From assembly GCF_003443675.1 (NCBI RefSeq), contig NZ_CP031963.1, forward strand, positions 1,387,501-1,451,500: a stretch of 64,000 nucleotides of DNA, written 5' to 3'. Origin of the DNA: Aquimarina sp. BL5. GTDB lineage: Bacteria > Bacteroidota > Bacteroidia > Flavobacteriales > Flavobacteriaceae. Each line of letters begins with the position of its first letter. Within the stretch, counting starts at the first letter, position 1. The notes beneath the pieces were generated by a model. The model searched no databases. It was not told where the DNA came from and saw nothing but the letters and a program-made list of their open reading frames with translations. The position numbers were made by a program, and so were the translations under genes. Positions 54,048 through 63,424 of this stretch are shown here, in pieces.

Positions 54048-55037
54048 ATGTACAAAACCATCTTTAAAGGGCTTATCTGTCTATTAATTATTAGTTCCTG
54101 TAAGAATAATACAAAAGAAAATACTACAACAATCGAACAGAAAGAAGAAAAGATACCTGAACAACCTGTAGCATCAGAACCTTATTTCGAGTTGTCATTA
54201 GCACAATGGTCTCTTCATAAAGAAATACAATCTGGTAAATTGGATCCCATAGATTTTGCACAAAAGGCAAAAGAACTAGGGTTTACCGGAGTAGAATATG
54301 TAAGTCAACTATATACTTATAAAGACGCAAAAGATCCGGCTAAAGCATTACAACAACTTTTGGATACATTAAAAATAGAAAGTGAAAAACACAATGTACA
54401 GAACCTCTTAATTATGGTAGATGGTGAAGGAGACTTAGCTGTTATCGATGAAAAAGTACGAAATCAAACCGTAGAAAATCATAAAAAATGGGTTGATGCA
54501 GCACAGTTTTTAGGATGCCACTCTATACGAGTAAATCTATTCGGAACAAATGATCCCGAAAAATGGGTAGAAGTTGCTACTGATGGGTTGACTAAACTAT
54601 CCGAATATGCCGCTACTAAAAGTATTAATGTAATTGTTGAAAATCACGGATACTTATCTTCTGATGGTGCCCTGCTCGCAAAAGTTATGAAAAATGTTAA
54701 TAAGCCAAATTGCGGTACCCTTCCCGATTTTGGTAATTTTTGTTTAGAACGCGAAGGGGGCGAACGATGGGGCGCTAAATGTATCAAGGAATATCCAAAA
54801 TATAAAGGTATAGAAGAACTCATGCCATTTGCTAAAGGTGTAAGCGCTAAATCTTATGATTTTGATGCAGAAGGAAATGAAACTACTATAGATTATAAAA
54901 AGATGCTAGAAATTGTAAAAGCATCTGGATACCAAGGTTATATTGGAGTGGAATATGAAGGAGAACGACTAGGCGAAATCGAAGGTATTATCGCAACAAG
55001 AGATTTATTGACCAACCTTTCCAAAAAACTAAACTAA
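54048..55037 (+). CDS. Sugar phosphate isomerase/epimerase-like lipoprotein
   Basis: A 329-residue protein. The lipoprotein signal has lipobox ISSC (Cys18), then a charged linker. The TIM barrel of the AP-endonuclease-2 family starts FELSLAQWSLHKEIQSG. Metal-site motifs are INVIVENHGYLSSD (Glu), CGTLPDFGNF (Asp), SAKSYDFDAEG (Lys/Ser-type position) and YIGVEYEGERLGEIEG (Glu). An outer-membrane or periplasmic location suggests it acts on oxidised sugars before uptake. It lies in the GMC operon. Confidence 0.86.
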   Translation: MYKTIFKGLICLLIISSCKNNTKENTTTIEQKEEKIPEQPVASEPYFELSLAQWSLHKEIQSGKLDPIDFAQKAKELGFTGVEYVSQLYTYKDAKDPAKALQQLLDTLKIESEKHNVQNLLIMVDGEGDLAVIDEKVRNQTVENHKKWVDAAQFLGCHSIRVNLFGTNDPEKWVEVATDGLTKLSEYAATKSINVIVENHGYLSSDGALLAKVMKNVNKPNCGTLPDFGNFCLEREGGERWGAKCIKEYPKYKGIEELMPFAKGVSAKSYDFDAEGNETTIDYKKMLEIVKASGYQGYIGVEYEGERLGEIEGIIATRDLLTNLSKKLN

Positions 55038-55050
55038 CCAACTATTTACT

Positions 55051-56283
55051 ATGAAGAAATTCATTCAGTTTCAGTTATCCTTAATGATGTTCTTAGAATT
55101 TTTCATTTGGGGTGGCTGGTTTGTAACTATGGGTATATATTTACCGAATTCTTTGAAAACCAGTGGAGGAGAAATCGCAATGGCCTACTCTACTCAATCT
55201 TGGGGTGCTATTATTGCTCCTTTTATTATTGGATTGATCGCGGATCGATTTTTTAATGCAGAACGGATCTTAGGGATATTGCATCTTATTGGAGCTTTAC
55301 TCATGTATCAAATGGCTAACGCTACTGATTTTTCAGCCTTCTATCCTTATGTATTAGGATATATGATTGCCTATATGCCTACTCTAGCTTTGGTTAACTC
55401 TGTTTCTTTTAATCAGATGAATGATCCTGCAAAACAGTTCTCTTTTGTAAGAGTATTTGGAACTATCGGATGGATCGCTGCAGGACTAGTTATTAGTTAT
55501 GCCTTTCATTGGGATTCTGAAGAAGGAGTAGCCTCTGGAATGCTAAAAAACACCTTTTTAATGACAGCTATAGCTTCTGCTGTTTTGGGAATATTTAGTT
55601 TCACTTTACCCAAGACACCTCCTAAAGCCAGTAAAGAGCAAAAAATAACTATATCGGATATTTTAGGATTGGATGCTATAAAACTTCTAAAAGACAGAAA
55701 CTTTTTAATGTTTTTTATTGCTTCAATTCTAATTTGCATTCCTCTAGCATTTTACTACCAACACGCAGGACAGTTTTTGGGTGAAATTGGTGTAGCTAAT
55801 CCAGCCGCAAAGATGACTATTGGTCAAATATCCGAAGTACTTTTTATGCTCCTCCTTCCTTTTTTCTTTAAAAAGTTTGGGTTTAAAAAAACCATTTTAG
55901 TTGGAATGTTAGCTTGGGGAATCAGGTATTTATTATTCGCCTATGGTAATTCAGGGGAGCTAGCTTTTATGCTTATTGTTGGTATCGCATTACATGGAAT
56001 TTGTTATGATTTCTTTTTCGTTTCTGGACAGATTTATACAGATTCTAAAGCTGGAGAAAAGTTCAAAAGTGCAGCACAAGGCTTAATTACCTTAGCAACC
56101 TATGGTTTGGGAATGCTTGTTGGGTTTTATGTTGCTGGAAAAATCACAGATGCTAATCTTATATCAGAAGGACAACACAATTGGAATAGCATTTGGATAT
56201 TCCCTGCTGTTTTTGCAGTAGCAGTCATGATATTATTTGCTATCTTCTTCAAGAATGAAAAAATAGAATATAAAGATAGTTAA
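55051..56283 (+). CDS. NupG-family (nucleoside/sugar) MFS permease
   Basis: A 410-residue protein with 12 predicted helices, of the nucleoside:H+ symporter type. The N-terminal QLSLMMFLEFFIWGGWFVTMG matches, and IAPFIIGLIADRFFNAERIL is the loop 2-3 signature. In Bacteroidota such permeases often sit in sugar-oxidation loci and may import the modified sugar rather than nucleosides. The gene is 13 bp after the isomerase-like lipoprotein gene and ends 1 bp before the Gfo/Idh/MocA gene. Confidence 0.88.
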   Translation: MKKFIQFQLSLMMFLEFFIWGGWFVTMGIYLPNSLKTSGGEIAMAYSTQSWGAIIAPFIIGLIADRFFNAERILGILHLIGALLMYQMANATDFSAFYPYVLGYMIAYMPTLALVNSVSFNQMNDPAKQFSFVRVFGTIGWIAAGLVISYAFHWDSEEGVASGMLKNTFLMTAIASAVLGIFSFTLPKTPPKASKEQKITISDILGLDAIKLLKDRNFLMFFIASILICIPLAFYYQHAGQFLGEIGVANPAAKMTIGQISEVLFMLLLPFFFKKFGFKKTILVGMLAWGIRYLLFAYGNSGELAFMLIVGIALHGICYDFFFVSGQIYTDSKAGEKFKSAAQGLITLATYGLGMLVGFYVAGKITDANLISEGQHNWNSIWIFPAVFAVAVMILFAIFFKNEKIEYKDS

Positions 56284-56284
56284 T

Positions 56285-57430
56285 ATGACGCGACTAAAAA
56301 TGGGAATGGTCGGTGGTGGCACCGGTTCATTCATAGGTGATGTACATCGTAAAGCTGCTAGCATAGACGGAATGATCGATTTGGTTTGTGGGGCATTTTC
56401 TTCTAGTAAGGAAAAAAGTCTTACTTCTGCAAAGGAACTCGGCATATCGGACAACAGAGCCTACGGAAGTTTCGAAGAAATGATCAAGGAAGAAGCTAAG
56501 CTTTCAGAAGAAGAACGTATGGATTTTGTAGCAATTGTTACTCCTAATCATATGCATTTCCCCCCAGCAAAAATGGCTTTAGAATATGGTTTTCATGTAA
56601 TATGTGATAAACCTCTTTCTTTAACCTTAGACGAAGCTATCGAATTAGAAAAGGTAGTAACTTCTTCAGAAAGAGTATTTGCGTTGACCCATAATTACAC
56701 TGGATACCCGATGGTGAAACAAGCAAGAGCTATGATTGCTAAAGGAGACCTGGGAACCATCAGAAAAATTAATGCACACTATCTACAGGGGTGGCTTTCT
56801 ACTGCAGTAGAGAAAACTGGTCAAAAGCAAGCGGCCTGGAGAGTAGATCCTAAACGCTCTGGAATTGGAGGTGCCTTAGGAGATATTGGAACACACGCCG
56901 AAAACCTCATAGAATATATAACAGATATTAAAATAAATGCAATTGCTGCGGATCTTACTGCTTTTGGCGAGGGACGTAGTCTTGATGATGATGGAAATGT
57001 TTTACTACGTTTTGAAAATGGAGCCAAAGGAATTATGTCATTTTCTCAAATAGCAACTGGAGAAGAAAATAATCTTGGGGTTAAAATCTATGGTACAAAG
57101 GGCAGTGTAGAATGGTATCAGGAAAATCCAAATCAGCTTATTGTTAAATGGCTGGATCAACCTAAACAAATCTATACCCCTGGTGGTAATGGAACCTATC
57201 CTGCATCATCAGAGTACGTTAGAATTCCGGCAGGTCATCCTGAAGGATATTTAGAAGGTTTTGCAACGATTTATAGAAGCTTTGCCAAGGAATTAATAAA
57301 TGTCAAAAACGGAAAATCTATTTCTGATAATCCGGATTTCCCAACAGTCACTGATGGTGTTCGTGGAATGAAGTTTATATATGCCGCAGTAGAAAGCAGT
57401 AAAAACAACGCTAACTGGATTAAAATATAA
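56285..57430 (+). CDS. Gfo/Idh/MocA-family oxidoreductase
   Basis: A 381-residue cytosolic protein. The Rossmann start is KMGMVGGGTGSFIGDVHRKA, the EKP-type motif reads CDKPLSLTLDEAIELE, and GIGGALGDIGTHAENL has the catalytic Asp/His. These NAD(P)-dependent enzymes reduce or oxidise sugars; in the agrobacterial thu system ThuB of this family reduces 3-keto sugars. It lies 1 bp after the permease, which fits intracellular processing of the imported keto sugar. Confidence 0.9.
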   Translation: MTRLKMGMVGGGTGSFIGDVHRKAASIDGMIDLVCGAFSSSKEKSLTSAKELGISDNRAYGSFEEMIKEEAKLSEEERMDFVAIVTPNHMHFPPAKMALEYGFHVICDKPLSLTLDEAIELEKVVTSSERVFALTHNYTGYPMVKQARAMIAKGDLGTIRKINAHYLQGWLSTAVEKTGQKQAAWRVDPKRSGIGGALGDIGTHAENLIEYITDIKINAIAADLTAFGEGRSLDDDGNVLLRFENGAKGIMSFSQIATGEENNLGVKIYGTKGSVEWYQENPNQLIVKWLDQPKQIYTPGGNGTYPASSEYVRIPAGHPEGYLEGFATIYRSFAKELINVKNGKSISDNPDFPTVTDGVRGMKFIYAAVESSKNNANWIKI

Positions 57431-57526
57431 AAAGTGGTGAGTACTGGAGAATTGAGTATTTGAGTTCCGATCTATATTAGAATTCAGTGTACTCTAATCA
57501 CTCAAAACCTCAAAAACTATAATTAC

Positions 57527-58579
57527 ATGAAAACGATAAAAGGACCAGCAGTATTTCTTGCTCAGTTTATAGATGACACAGCTCCTTTTAATTCCTTGGA
57601 TGGGTTATGCAAATGGGCATCAGATCTTGGATATAAAGGTATACAAATCCCTACTTGGGAAACCAGATTAATAGATCTGGATAAAGCTGCAGAAAGTCAA
57701 ACCTATTGTGATGAGCTGAAAGGTAGAATTGCTGATTATGGATTAGAAATCACGGAACTATGTACACATCTTCAGGGGCAATTGGTAGCAGTTCATCCTG
57801 CATATGATTTGATGTTTGATAATTTTGCACCTGAGGATTGTAAAAACAATCCCAAAAAGAGAACCGAATGGGCAGTTACACAAGTTAAAAATGCAGCAAC
57901 AGCTAGTAATCGATTAGGAATCAGAGTACACGGCACATTCTCCGGGGCTTTATTATGGCATACCATGCATCCTTGGCCGCAGAGACCTGCTGGGTTAGTA
58001 GAGATGGGATTTGAAGAATTAGCAAAGCGCTGGTTACCAATCCTAAATCATTTTGATGAACAAGGTGTAGACGTCTGTTATGAAATTCATCCTGGTGAAG
58101 ATTTACATGATGGTGTGACTTTTGAAAGATTTCTGGAAGCAACTGGAAATCATAAAAGGGTGAATATCCTATACGATCCAAGTCATTTTGTTTTACAACA
58201 ATTAGATTATTTAGAATATATAGATCATTATCACGAATTTATTAAAGCTTTTCACGTAAAAGACTCCGAGTTTAATCCTACAGGTAAAAAAGGTGCCTTT
58301 GGAGGATACGGAGATTGGATAGACCGTGCGGGGCGTTATCGTTCTTTAGGAGATGGACAGATTGATTTTAAATCGGTTTTTTCTAAGCTCACCCAATATG
58401 GCTGCGATGTGTGGGCTGTGATGGAATGGGAGTGTTGTATCAAGTCTCCAGAACAAGGAGCTAGAGAAGGAGCTCCATTTATCCAAAATCATATTATTGA
58501 AGCTACAGAAAAAGCTTTTGATGATTTTGCTGGTACAGAAATTGACAGAGAACATCTTAAAAAAATATTAGGATTATGA
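57527..58579 (+). CDS. Sugar phosphate isomerase/epimerase (IolE-like)
   Basis: A 350-residue TIM-barrel protein without signal peptide. AVFLAQFIDDTAPFNSLDGL begins the domain. Metal-ligand motifs are VDVCYEIHPGEDLHDG (Glu, His), NILYDPSHFVLQ (Asp, His), IKAFHVKDSEF (His) and WAVMEWECCIKS (Glu). Together they indicate an active epimerase/isomerase or dehydratase. It is the last gene of the plus-strand sugar operon, 96 bp after the Gfo/Idh/MocA gene and followed by a strong bidirectional terminator. Confidence 0.88.
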   Translation: MKTIKGPAVFLAQFIDDTAPFNSLDGLCKWASDLGYKGIQIPTWETRLIDLDKAAESQTYCDELKGRIADYGLEITELCTHLQGQLVAVHPAYDLMFDNFAPEDCKNNPKKRTEWAVTQVKNAATASNRLGIRVHGTFSGALLWHTMHPWPQRPAGLVEMGFEELAKRWLPILNHFDEQGVDVCYEIHPGEDLHDGVTFERFLEATGNHKRVNILYDPSHFVLQQLDYLEYIDHYHEFIKAFHVKDSEFNPTGKKGAFGGYGDWIDRAGRYRSLGDGQIDFKSVFSKLTQYGCDVWAVMEWECCIKSPEQGAREGAPFIQNHIIEATEKAFDDFAGTEIDREHLKKILGL

Positions 58580-58601
58580 ATTCATAAATAGTAATCCCAT
58601 T

Positions 58602-58641
58602 AAACTAGAAAAGAGCCTTGGAAAAGGCTCTTTTCTAGTTT
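58602..58641. terminator. Strong bidirectional terminator
   Basis: AAACTAGAAAAGAGCCTT and AAGGCTCTTTTCTAGTTT are perfect 18-bp complementary arms with a short loop. It separates two converging transcription units. Confidence 0.85.
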
Positions 58642-58685
58642 AATTCTAATATCATTTCTATTATAAACTTAAAAAAAATGAATTA

Positions 58686-61600
58686 TTAGCTTTTAATCAA
58701 CTTTAAGACTTCTTTATCTTCAACTCTTAAAAGATATAACCCTTTTGATAAAATTGAAGTATCAATACTTTCTTTAAAAGTTCCTTCTGTAACCATCTTT
58801 CCTAAAACATTATATATTTTATAAGACTTTCCTTTTAAGTTTTCACTAAATCTCAATATGTTGTTAACTGGATTGGGAAAAATAGTTGATACATTATTTT
58901 CTACATCAGGAGTAGATAACACATCCTCTTCGTTTAAACGTAAAAACTCGGTATGAATAGTGTTTACAGGATTAGCTCCTTCCCAATTTAACTTTATCGC
59001 TGCTTCTCCAGTAGTGTGCGCATATTCTATTACAATTTTATATAATTGACCTTGGGTTAAAGTTATTGATTCTGTTAAATCTGTTCCGCTCATAATGATC
59101 GCATCATTAAGCCAAACTGTAGCGGAGCCATTCTTCTTATCTAAAGAAAGTGTGTATCCTCCGTTTCTCTGACCTATTAACTGTCCTTCCCAACGTACAC
59201 TAAATCCATCTTCTGGAATAGAAGCACCAGGGCTTTCCATATCCCAATCAAAAGATATCATTGGGTCTTTTCTTATTATTGGGCTTCCAGTGAAATCATT
59301 CGTTGGATAATAAGAAGCTTTTAATCCTTTATTTTTTTGAAAATCTTCTACAGAAATACCTTTTCCGTGAAATTCATACCAATTAACATTTCCTAAACTA
59401 TTTCCTCCTTCTGGTCTTGTAAAAACTACAAAAACTTCGTGCGCTCCTCCTGGATTATCTATTGTTGTAGTGAAATAGTCATAATCTTGCCATCCACCAG
59501 TAACTGGCAATCTTCTTTTGGCAATAATAGGACCATCAGGAGCATCGATATGTACCTCCATAATAGATTCTTTATTCAAAGCTGCCCAACGAATAGTCAT
59601 ATAATTTATACTTTCAAAATTCATTGGGGTATAGCTCAAATAAGAACCATCATTAATAAAACCTACATTTCCGCCGCCGCCCATAAAATCTGAAGTATTC
59701 TCTACCCTTGCGTCAGAAATTCCTTGAAAATGTTCTGCTTGTTTCGTCTTAGTTTGTAATACACTAACTGTTCTTCCTCTTAAAGGAACATTTACATCAC
59801 CCCCAAGGTCGGTATAATCAGCACTAAAAACATAAAATATATTATCGGGACCGTCTCCGTGAGTCTGTGTTATAAATTCTCCTTCACAATTATCTATAGG
59901 ACCTGTACCGTGAGAATGATCGTCGTGACCTATAGATGGTTCTACTACAACATCTAAGCAGTCTATAGATCCATCTAAAATGGAACCATCTTCTTCATCA
60001 ACTACAGATACCTTATAACGGATGGTTTCTTCTTCTTTAAAAAAACCTCCATTCAAAGGGAAATCAATAGAAACTATAGGAGCTGTATTACCTACAACGA
60101 TATTAACCTGTGCCACTGATGTTAAGCCTTCTTGATCAGAAACCGTTAACGTAGCGATATATTCTCCGTTAGTATTAAATACGAAATTAGCATTCTCTGT
60201 GGATGCATCTGTTATATCATCTCCATTAAAATCCCAGGCATAGCTAAGCACATCTCCTACATCTGCATCATTAGATTCATTACCAAAGAAGTTTACACTT
60301 AATGGAGCTTGTCCATTATTTATTGAAGCAGTAGCAACGGCATTAGGTGCGCTGTTAGTAAGTGATGAATTATATTCTATTTTAATAATTCTGGCATCAT
60401 CATTTCCACCGGAAAACCCAGTCCCCCATTCTATTACATACAACGCTCCATCTGGACCAAAATGCATATCAATCGGGCGAATCAAATCTTCTTTTACAGG
60501 ATTAATCTGCAATAAATTACCATTTTCGTCAAACCGAACTTCTTTTATCCAGTTCCTTGACCACTCCATAATAAATAAAGTATTATCATAATACTCAGGA
60601 AATCCTACTCCAGAAGTATTACTAGCATCATATTTATAATATTCACCTGCCATTGCTGCTCGTCCACCGTTTCCAAGTTCTGGACGGTCTGGATTTACTT
60701 CATAAGGATATGAAATCCAAGCGGGTATGGCATCTGGCAAATTTGTCATTCCAGTATTATTTGGAGAATTATTTACCAAATTATTCGGATCAAAGACTAC
60801 ACCACTAGTACTATTAGCAAAATTATAATCTACATATGCTCTATTATCTGCAATCACATAGGGCCATCCAAAATTACCTGAAGTAGAAGTTCGATTATAT
60901 TCATCATATCCTCTGGGGCCTCTATTAGCATTATCATTTCTGGCATCTGGACCTATATCACCCCAAACAATCTCATTATTGACTGTATTTACAGCAACTC
61001 TAAAAGGGTTTCTGGTACCCATTATATATATTTCTGGTTTACCTTGATTAATATCTGTAAATAAATTTCCGGTAGGAATGGTATAAGTACCATTTGGTTC
61101 TGGATGGATTCGAAGTATTTTCCCTCTTAGGTCTTGCGTATTTCCTGATGTACCTTGAGCATCCCAGGCGGATCGACCAGATCGTTCATCGATTGGCGCA
61201 AAACCATCAGATTGAAATGGATTTATGTTATCTCCGACTGTGATATACAAATTGCCATTACCATCAAATTCTAAATCTCCACCAGAATGACAACACTGTT
61301 GTCTTTGTGTTGGTATTCTTAATAAAATAGTTTCTGAAGCAAGGTTTATTGTTTTATTTATCATTTCGAATCTAGACACTCTATTTTCACTTACATCATT
61401 TGGTGAATAAAATAAATACAACCAATTGTTTGTTTCAAAATCTGGATCCAACACAATTCCTATAAGTCCATCTTCGCGACCAGCATCTACATTAAGGGTA
61501 GCTATTGTAGTAACTAAATCAGTATCAACATCTTTTAGTTTAATAGCACCTTCACGTTCAATATATACCACACTAAGATCTGGAAGTACTGTAAGTTGCA

Positions 61601-62396
61601 TTGGATTTACAGGATTATCATCTACCACTTGTACTGTAAATTTTGAATCTACCGTAGGGTCAAAATCACCAACTATAGCACCGCTTGCATAAGAGATCCC
61701 TCCTAAAACATGATTAAGAAAATCTGGATCAGAAAAACTTTCTCTTGTATGGCCTAAACCCGTATACCAAGCTCTACCTCCGTCATAGGTATGGCACCAA
61801 GCAATTGGATGATCATACCCCATATCGCCACCATTATATGTACTTTCATCTAAAGTTGCCAATACATGTACATTACCTCTTGGATTGTTTCTAAAATTAT
61901 ACCACTCATCAGTACGTTGCCAATATTCTGGTAACGATTCTGTAGACGGATGTAATTTATCAGCTATCTCTATTGTTGCATTCTGTATTGCGGGATGATC
62001 CTTAAAATACGCGCCTACCAATTCTCCATACCACGGCCAAGAGTACTCCGTATCAGAAGCGGCATGAATTCCTACATAACCACCTCCAGCTTGTATATAT
62101 TTTTCGAATTCAGCTTGTTGAGAAGCATCAAGAATATCCCCAGTAGTATGCAAAAATATCACCGCATCATATCGTTGTAGATTTAATAATGTAAACACAG
62201 ATGCATTTACTGTATCATCTACCTCAAAGTCATTATCGATGCCCAATTGTTTTATCGCAGCGATTCCATCAGGAATAGAAGCGTGTGTAAATCCTTCCGT
62301 TTTGGAAAACACCAATACTCTAAAACTTTGAGCAATGGCTGATGAACCAATTAGTAAGGCCATCACGATTAGAGTTATTTTTAATTTTATAAACAT
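58686..62396 (-). CDS. T9SS-exported ThuA / PQQ-type dehydrogenase / CBM / PA14 multidomain protein
   Basis: A 1236-residue protein. The signal peptide (about 1-22) is followed by a ThuA domain (about 24-240; VLVFSKTEGFTHASIPDG, YVGIHAASDTEYSWPWYG). A glucose/sorbosone-type beta-propeller dehydrogenase (about 255-690; REDGLIGIVLDPDFE, CCHSGGDLEFDGNGNLYITV) comes next, then a PKD domain (about 695-780), a CBM6-like domain (about 900-1030), a PA14-type domain (about 1035-1150; GLKASYYPTNDFTG) and a C-terminal sorting domain (IFPNPVNNILRFSE ... GLYLLRVEDKEVLKLI). It probably binds and oxidises polysaccharide-derived sugars at the cell surface. Monocistronic, facing the plus-strand operon. Confidence 0.9.
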   Translation of the reverse strand: MFIKLKITLIVMALLIGSSAIAQSFRVLVFSKTEGFTHASIPDGIAAIKQLGIDNDFEVDDTVNASVFTLLNLQRYDAVIFLHTTGDILDASQQAEFEKYIQAGGGYVGIHAASDTEYSWPWYGELVGAYFKDHPAIQNATIEIADKLHPSTESLPEYWQRTDEWYNFRNNPRGNVHVLATLDESTYNGGDMGYDHPIAWCHTYDGGRAWYTGLGHTRESFSDPDFLNHVLGGISYASGAIVGDFDPTVDSKFTVQVVDDNPVNPMQLTVLPDLSVVYIEREGAIKLKDVDTDLVTTIATLNVDAGREDGLIGIVLDPDFETNNWLYLFYSPNDVSENRVSRFEMINKTINLASETILLRIPTQRQQCCHSGGDLEFDGNGNLYITVGDNINPFQSDGFAPIDERSGRSAWDAQGTSGNTQDLRGKILRIHPEPNGTYTIPTGNLFTDINQGKPEIYIMGTRNPFRVAVNTVNNEIVWGDIGPDARNDNANRGPRGYDEYNRTSTSGNFGWPYVIADNRAYVDYNFANSTSGVVFDPNNLVNNSPNNTGMTNLPDAIPAWISYPYEVNPDRPELGNGGRAAMAGEYYKYDASNTSGVGFPEYYDNTLFIMEWSRNWIKEVRFDENGNLLQINPVKEDLIRPIDMHFGPDGALYVIEWGTGFSGGNDDARIIKIEYNSSLTNSAPNAVATASINNGQAPLSVNFFGNESNDADVGDVLSYAWDFNGDDITDASTENANFVFNTNGEYIATLTVSDQEGLTSVAQVNIVVGNTAPIVSIDFPLNGGFFKEEETIRYKVSVVDEEDGSILDGSIDCLDVVVEPSIGHDDHSHGTGPIDNCEGEFITQTHGDGPDNIFYVFSADYTDLGGDVNVPLRGRTVSVLQTKTKQAEHFQGISDARVENTSDFMGGGGNVGFINDGSYLSYTPMNFESINYMTIRWAALNKESIMEVHIDAPDGPIIAKRRLPVTGGWQDYDYFTTTIDNPGGAHEVFVVFTRPEGGNSLGNVNWYEFHGKGISVEDFQKNKGLKASYYPTNDFTGSPIIRKDPMISFDWDMESPGASIPEDGFSVRWEGQLIGQRNGGYTLSLDKKNGSATVWLNDAIIMSGTDLTESITLTQGQLYKIVIEYAHTTGEAAIKLNWEGANPVNTIHTEFLRLNEEDVLSTPDVENNVSTIFPNPVNNILRFSENLKGKSYKIYNVLGKMVTEGTFKESIDTSILSKGLYLLRVEDKEVLKLIKS

Positions 62397-62620
62397 TTTT
62401 AATTGATTAACTAAATTTTTCTTTTACTTGTTAGATATTCTTTTACATTCATATCATATGAGTAATATTATGATAATCCCAGCTAAAAGACCATAACAAT
62501 AAGGTTAATTTGTAACACAAACTCGTTGAAATTAGCAAATATTATATTCCGTGTTAGGATATATTACATTTTAAATTATAACGATTTTTTTTTCTGAAAT
62601 ATTACTTATCTTTAAATCAT

Positions 62621-63424
62621 ATGAAAAATTTTCTAAAAAAGATACTGTTACTTGCTATTACAATAACTTTTACCTTCTGTAATTCGAAGAAAAACACTCC
62701 CGAATTAGTTGTTGAAAAAGGAGAAGACTCTCCTATTACTAAGAAAGAGATAACAGACCCTAAGGAAACCGAAGTCTGGAACCCAGAACCTAAAGCAGTT
62801 TCTTTTAATGAAGTGAATGTACCTTCAGATGCTATCGTACTTTTTAATGGAAATGATTTAGACCAATGGATCTCTACAAAAGATAGTACAGCAGCTTCTT
62901 GGACTATCAATCCAGATAAGACTATGACTGTAAAACCAGGAACTGGTGATATACAAACAAAAAGTAATTTTGGAAGTGTCCAATTACACTTAGAATGGAA
63001 AGCTCCTGACGTAGTTAAAGGAGAAGGACAAGGTAGAGGAAATAGTGGGGTTTTCTTTCAGGATAAATATGAGGTGCAGATTTTGGATAGTTATCAGAAT
63101 CGTACCTATTCTAACGGACAAGCAACTTCGATATATAAACAACATATACCACTAGTGAATGCGACAAAACCAAACGACCAATGGCAAACTTATGATATCA
63201 TTTTTCACGAACCTAAATTTGATACTGATGGTAAAAAAACCAAATCAGGATCATTTACAGTAATTCATAACGGAGTACTTGTACAAGATCACGTAGAAAT
63301 TTTAGGAAGTACAGAATACATTGGTCCTCCTAAAAATGATCCACACGGTAAAGGACCGATAAAATTACAAGATCATAGTAATCCAGTACATTACCGAAAT
63401 ATATGGTTAAGGGAATTGGACTAA
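62621..63424 (+). CDS. DUF1080 (3-keto-disaccharide hydrolase-like) lipoprotein
   Basis: A 267-residue lipoprotein (Cys20 in TFCNSKK). The DUF1080 domain from about 65 to 265 has AIVLFNGNDLDQWIS at the start, VQLHLEWKAPD, RGNSGVFFQDKYEVQILDSY with the putative catalytic acid region, and GPIKLQDHSNPVHYRNIWLREL at the end. Family members cleave 3-keto-glycosides, which fits the neighbouring GMC dehydrogenase. It is divergent from the ThuA/PQQ protein gene and convergent, with no gap, with the PfkB gene. Confidence 0.88.
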   Translation: MKNFLKKILLLAITITFTFCNSKKNTPELVVEKGEDSPITKKEITDPKETEVWNPEPKAVSFNEVNVPSDAIVLFNGNDLDQWISTKDSTAASWTINPDKTMTVKPGTGDIQTKSNFGSVQLHLEWKAPDVVKGEGQGRGNSGVFFQDKYEVQILDSYQNRTYSNGQATSIYKQHIPLVNATKPNDQWQTYDIIFHEPKFDTDGKKTKSGSFTVIHNGVLVQDHVEILGSTEYIGPPKNDPHGKGPIKLQDHSNPVHYRNIWLRELD

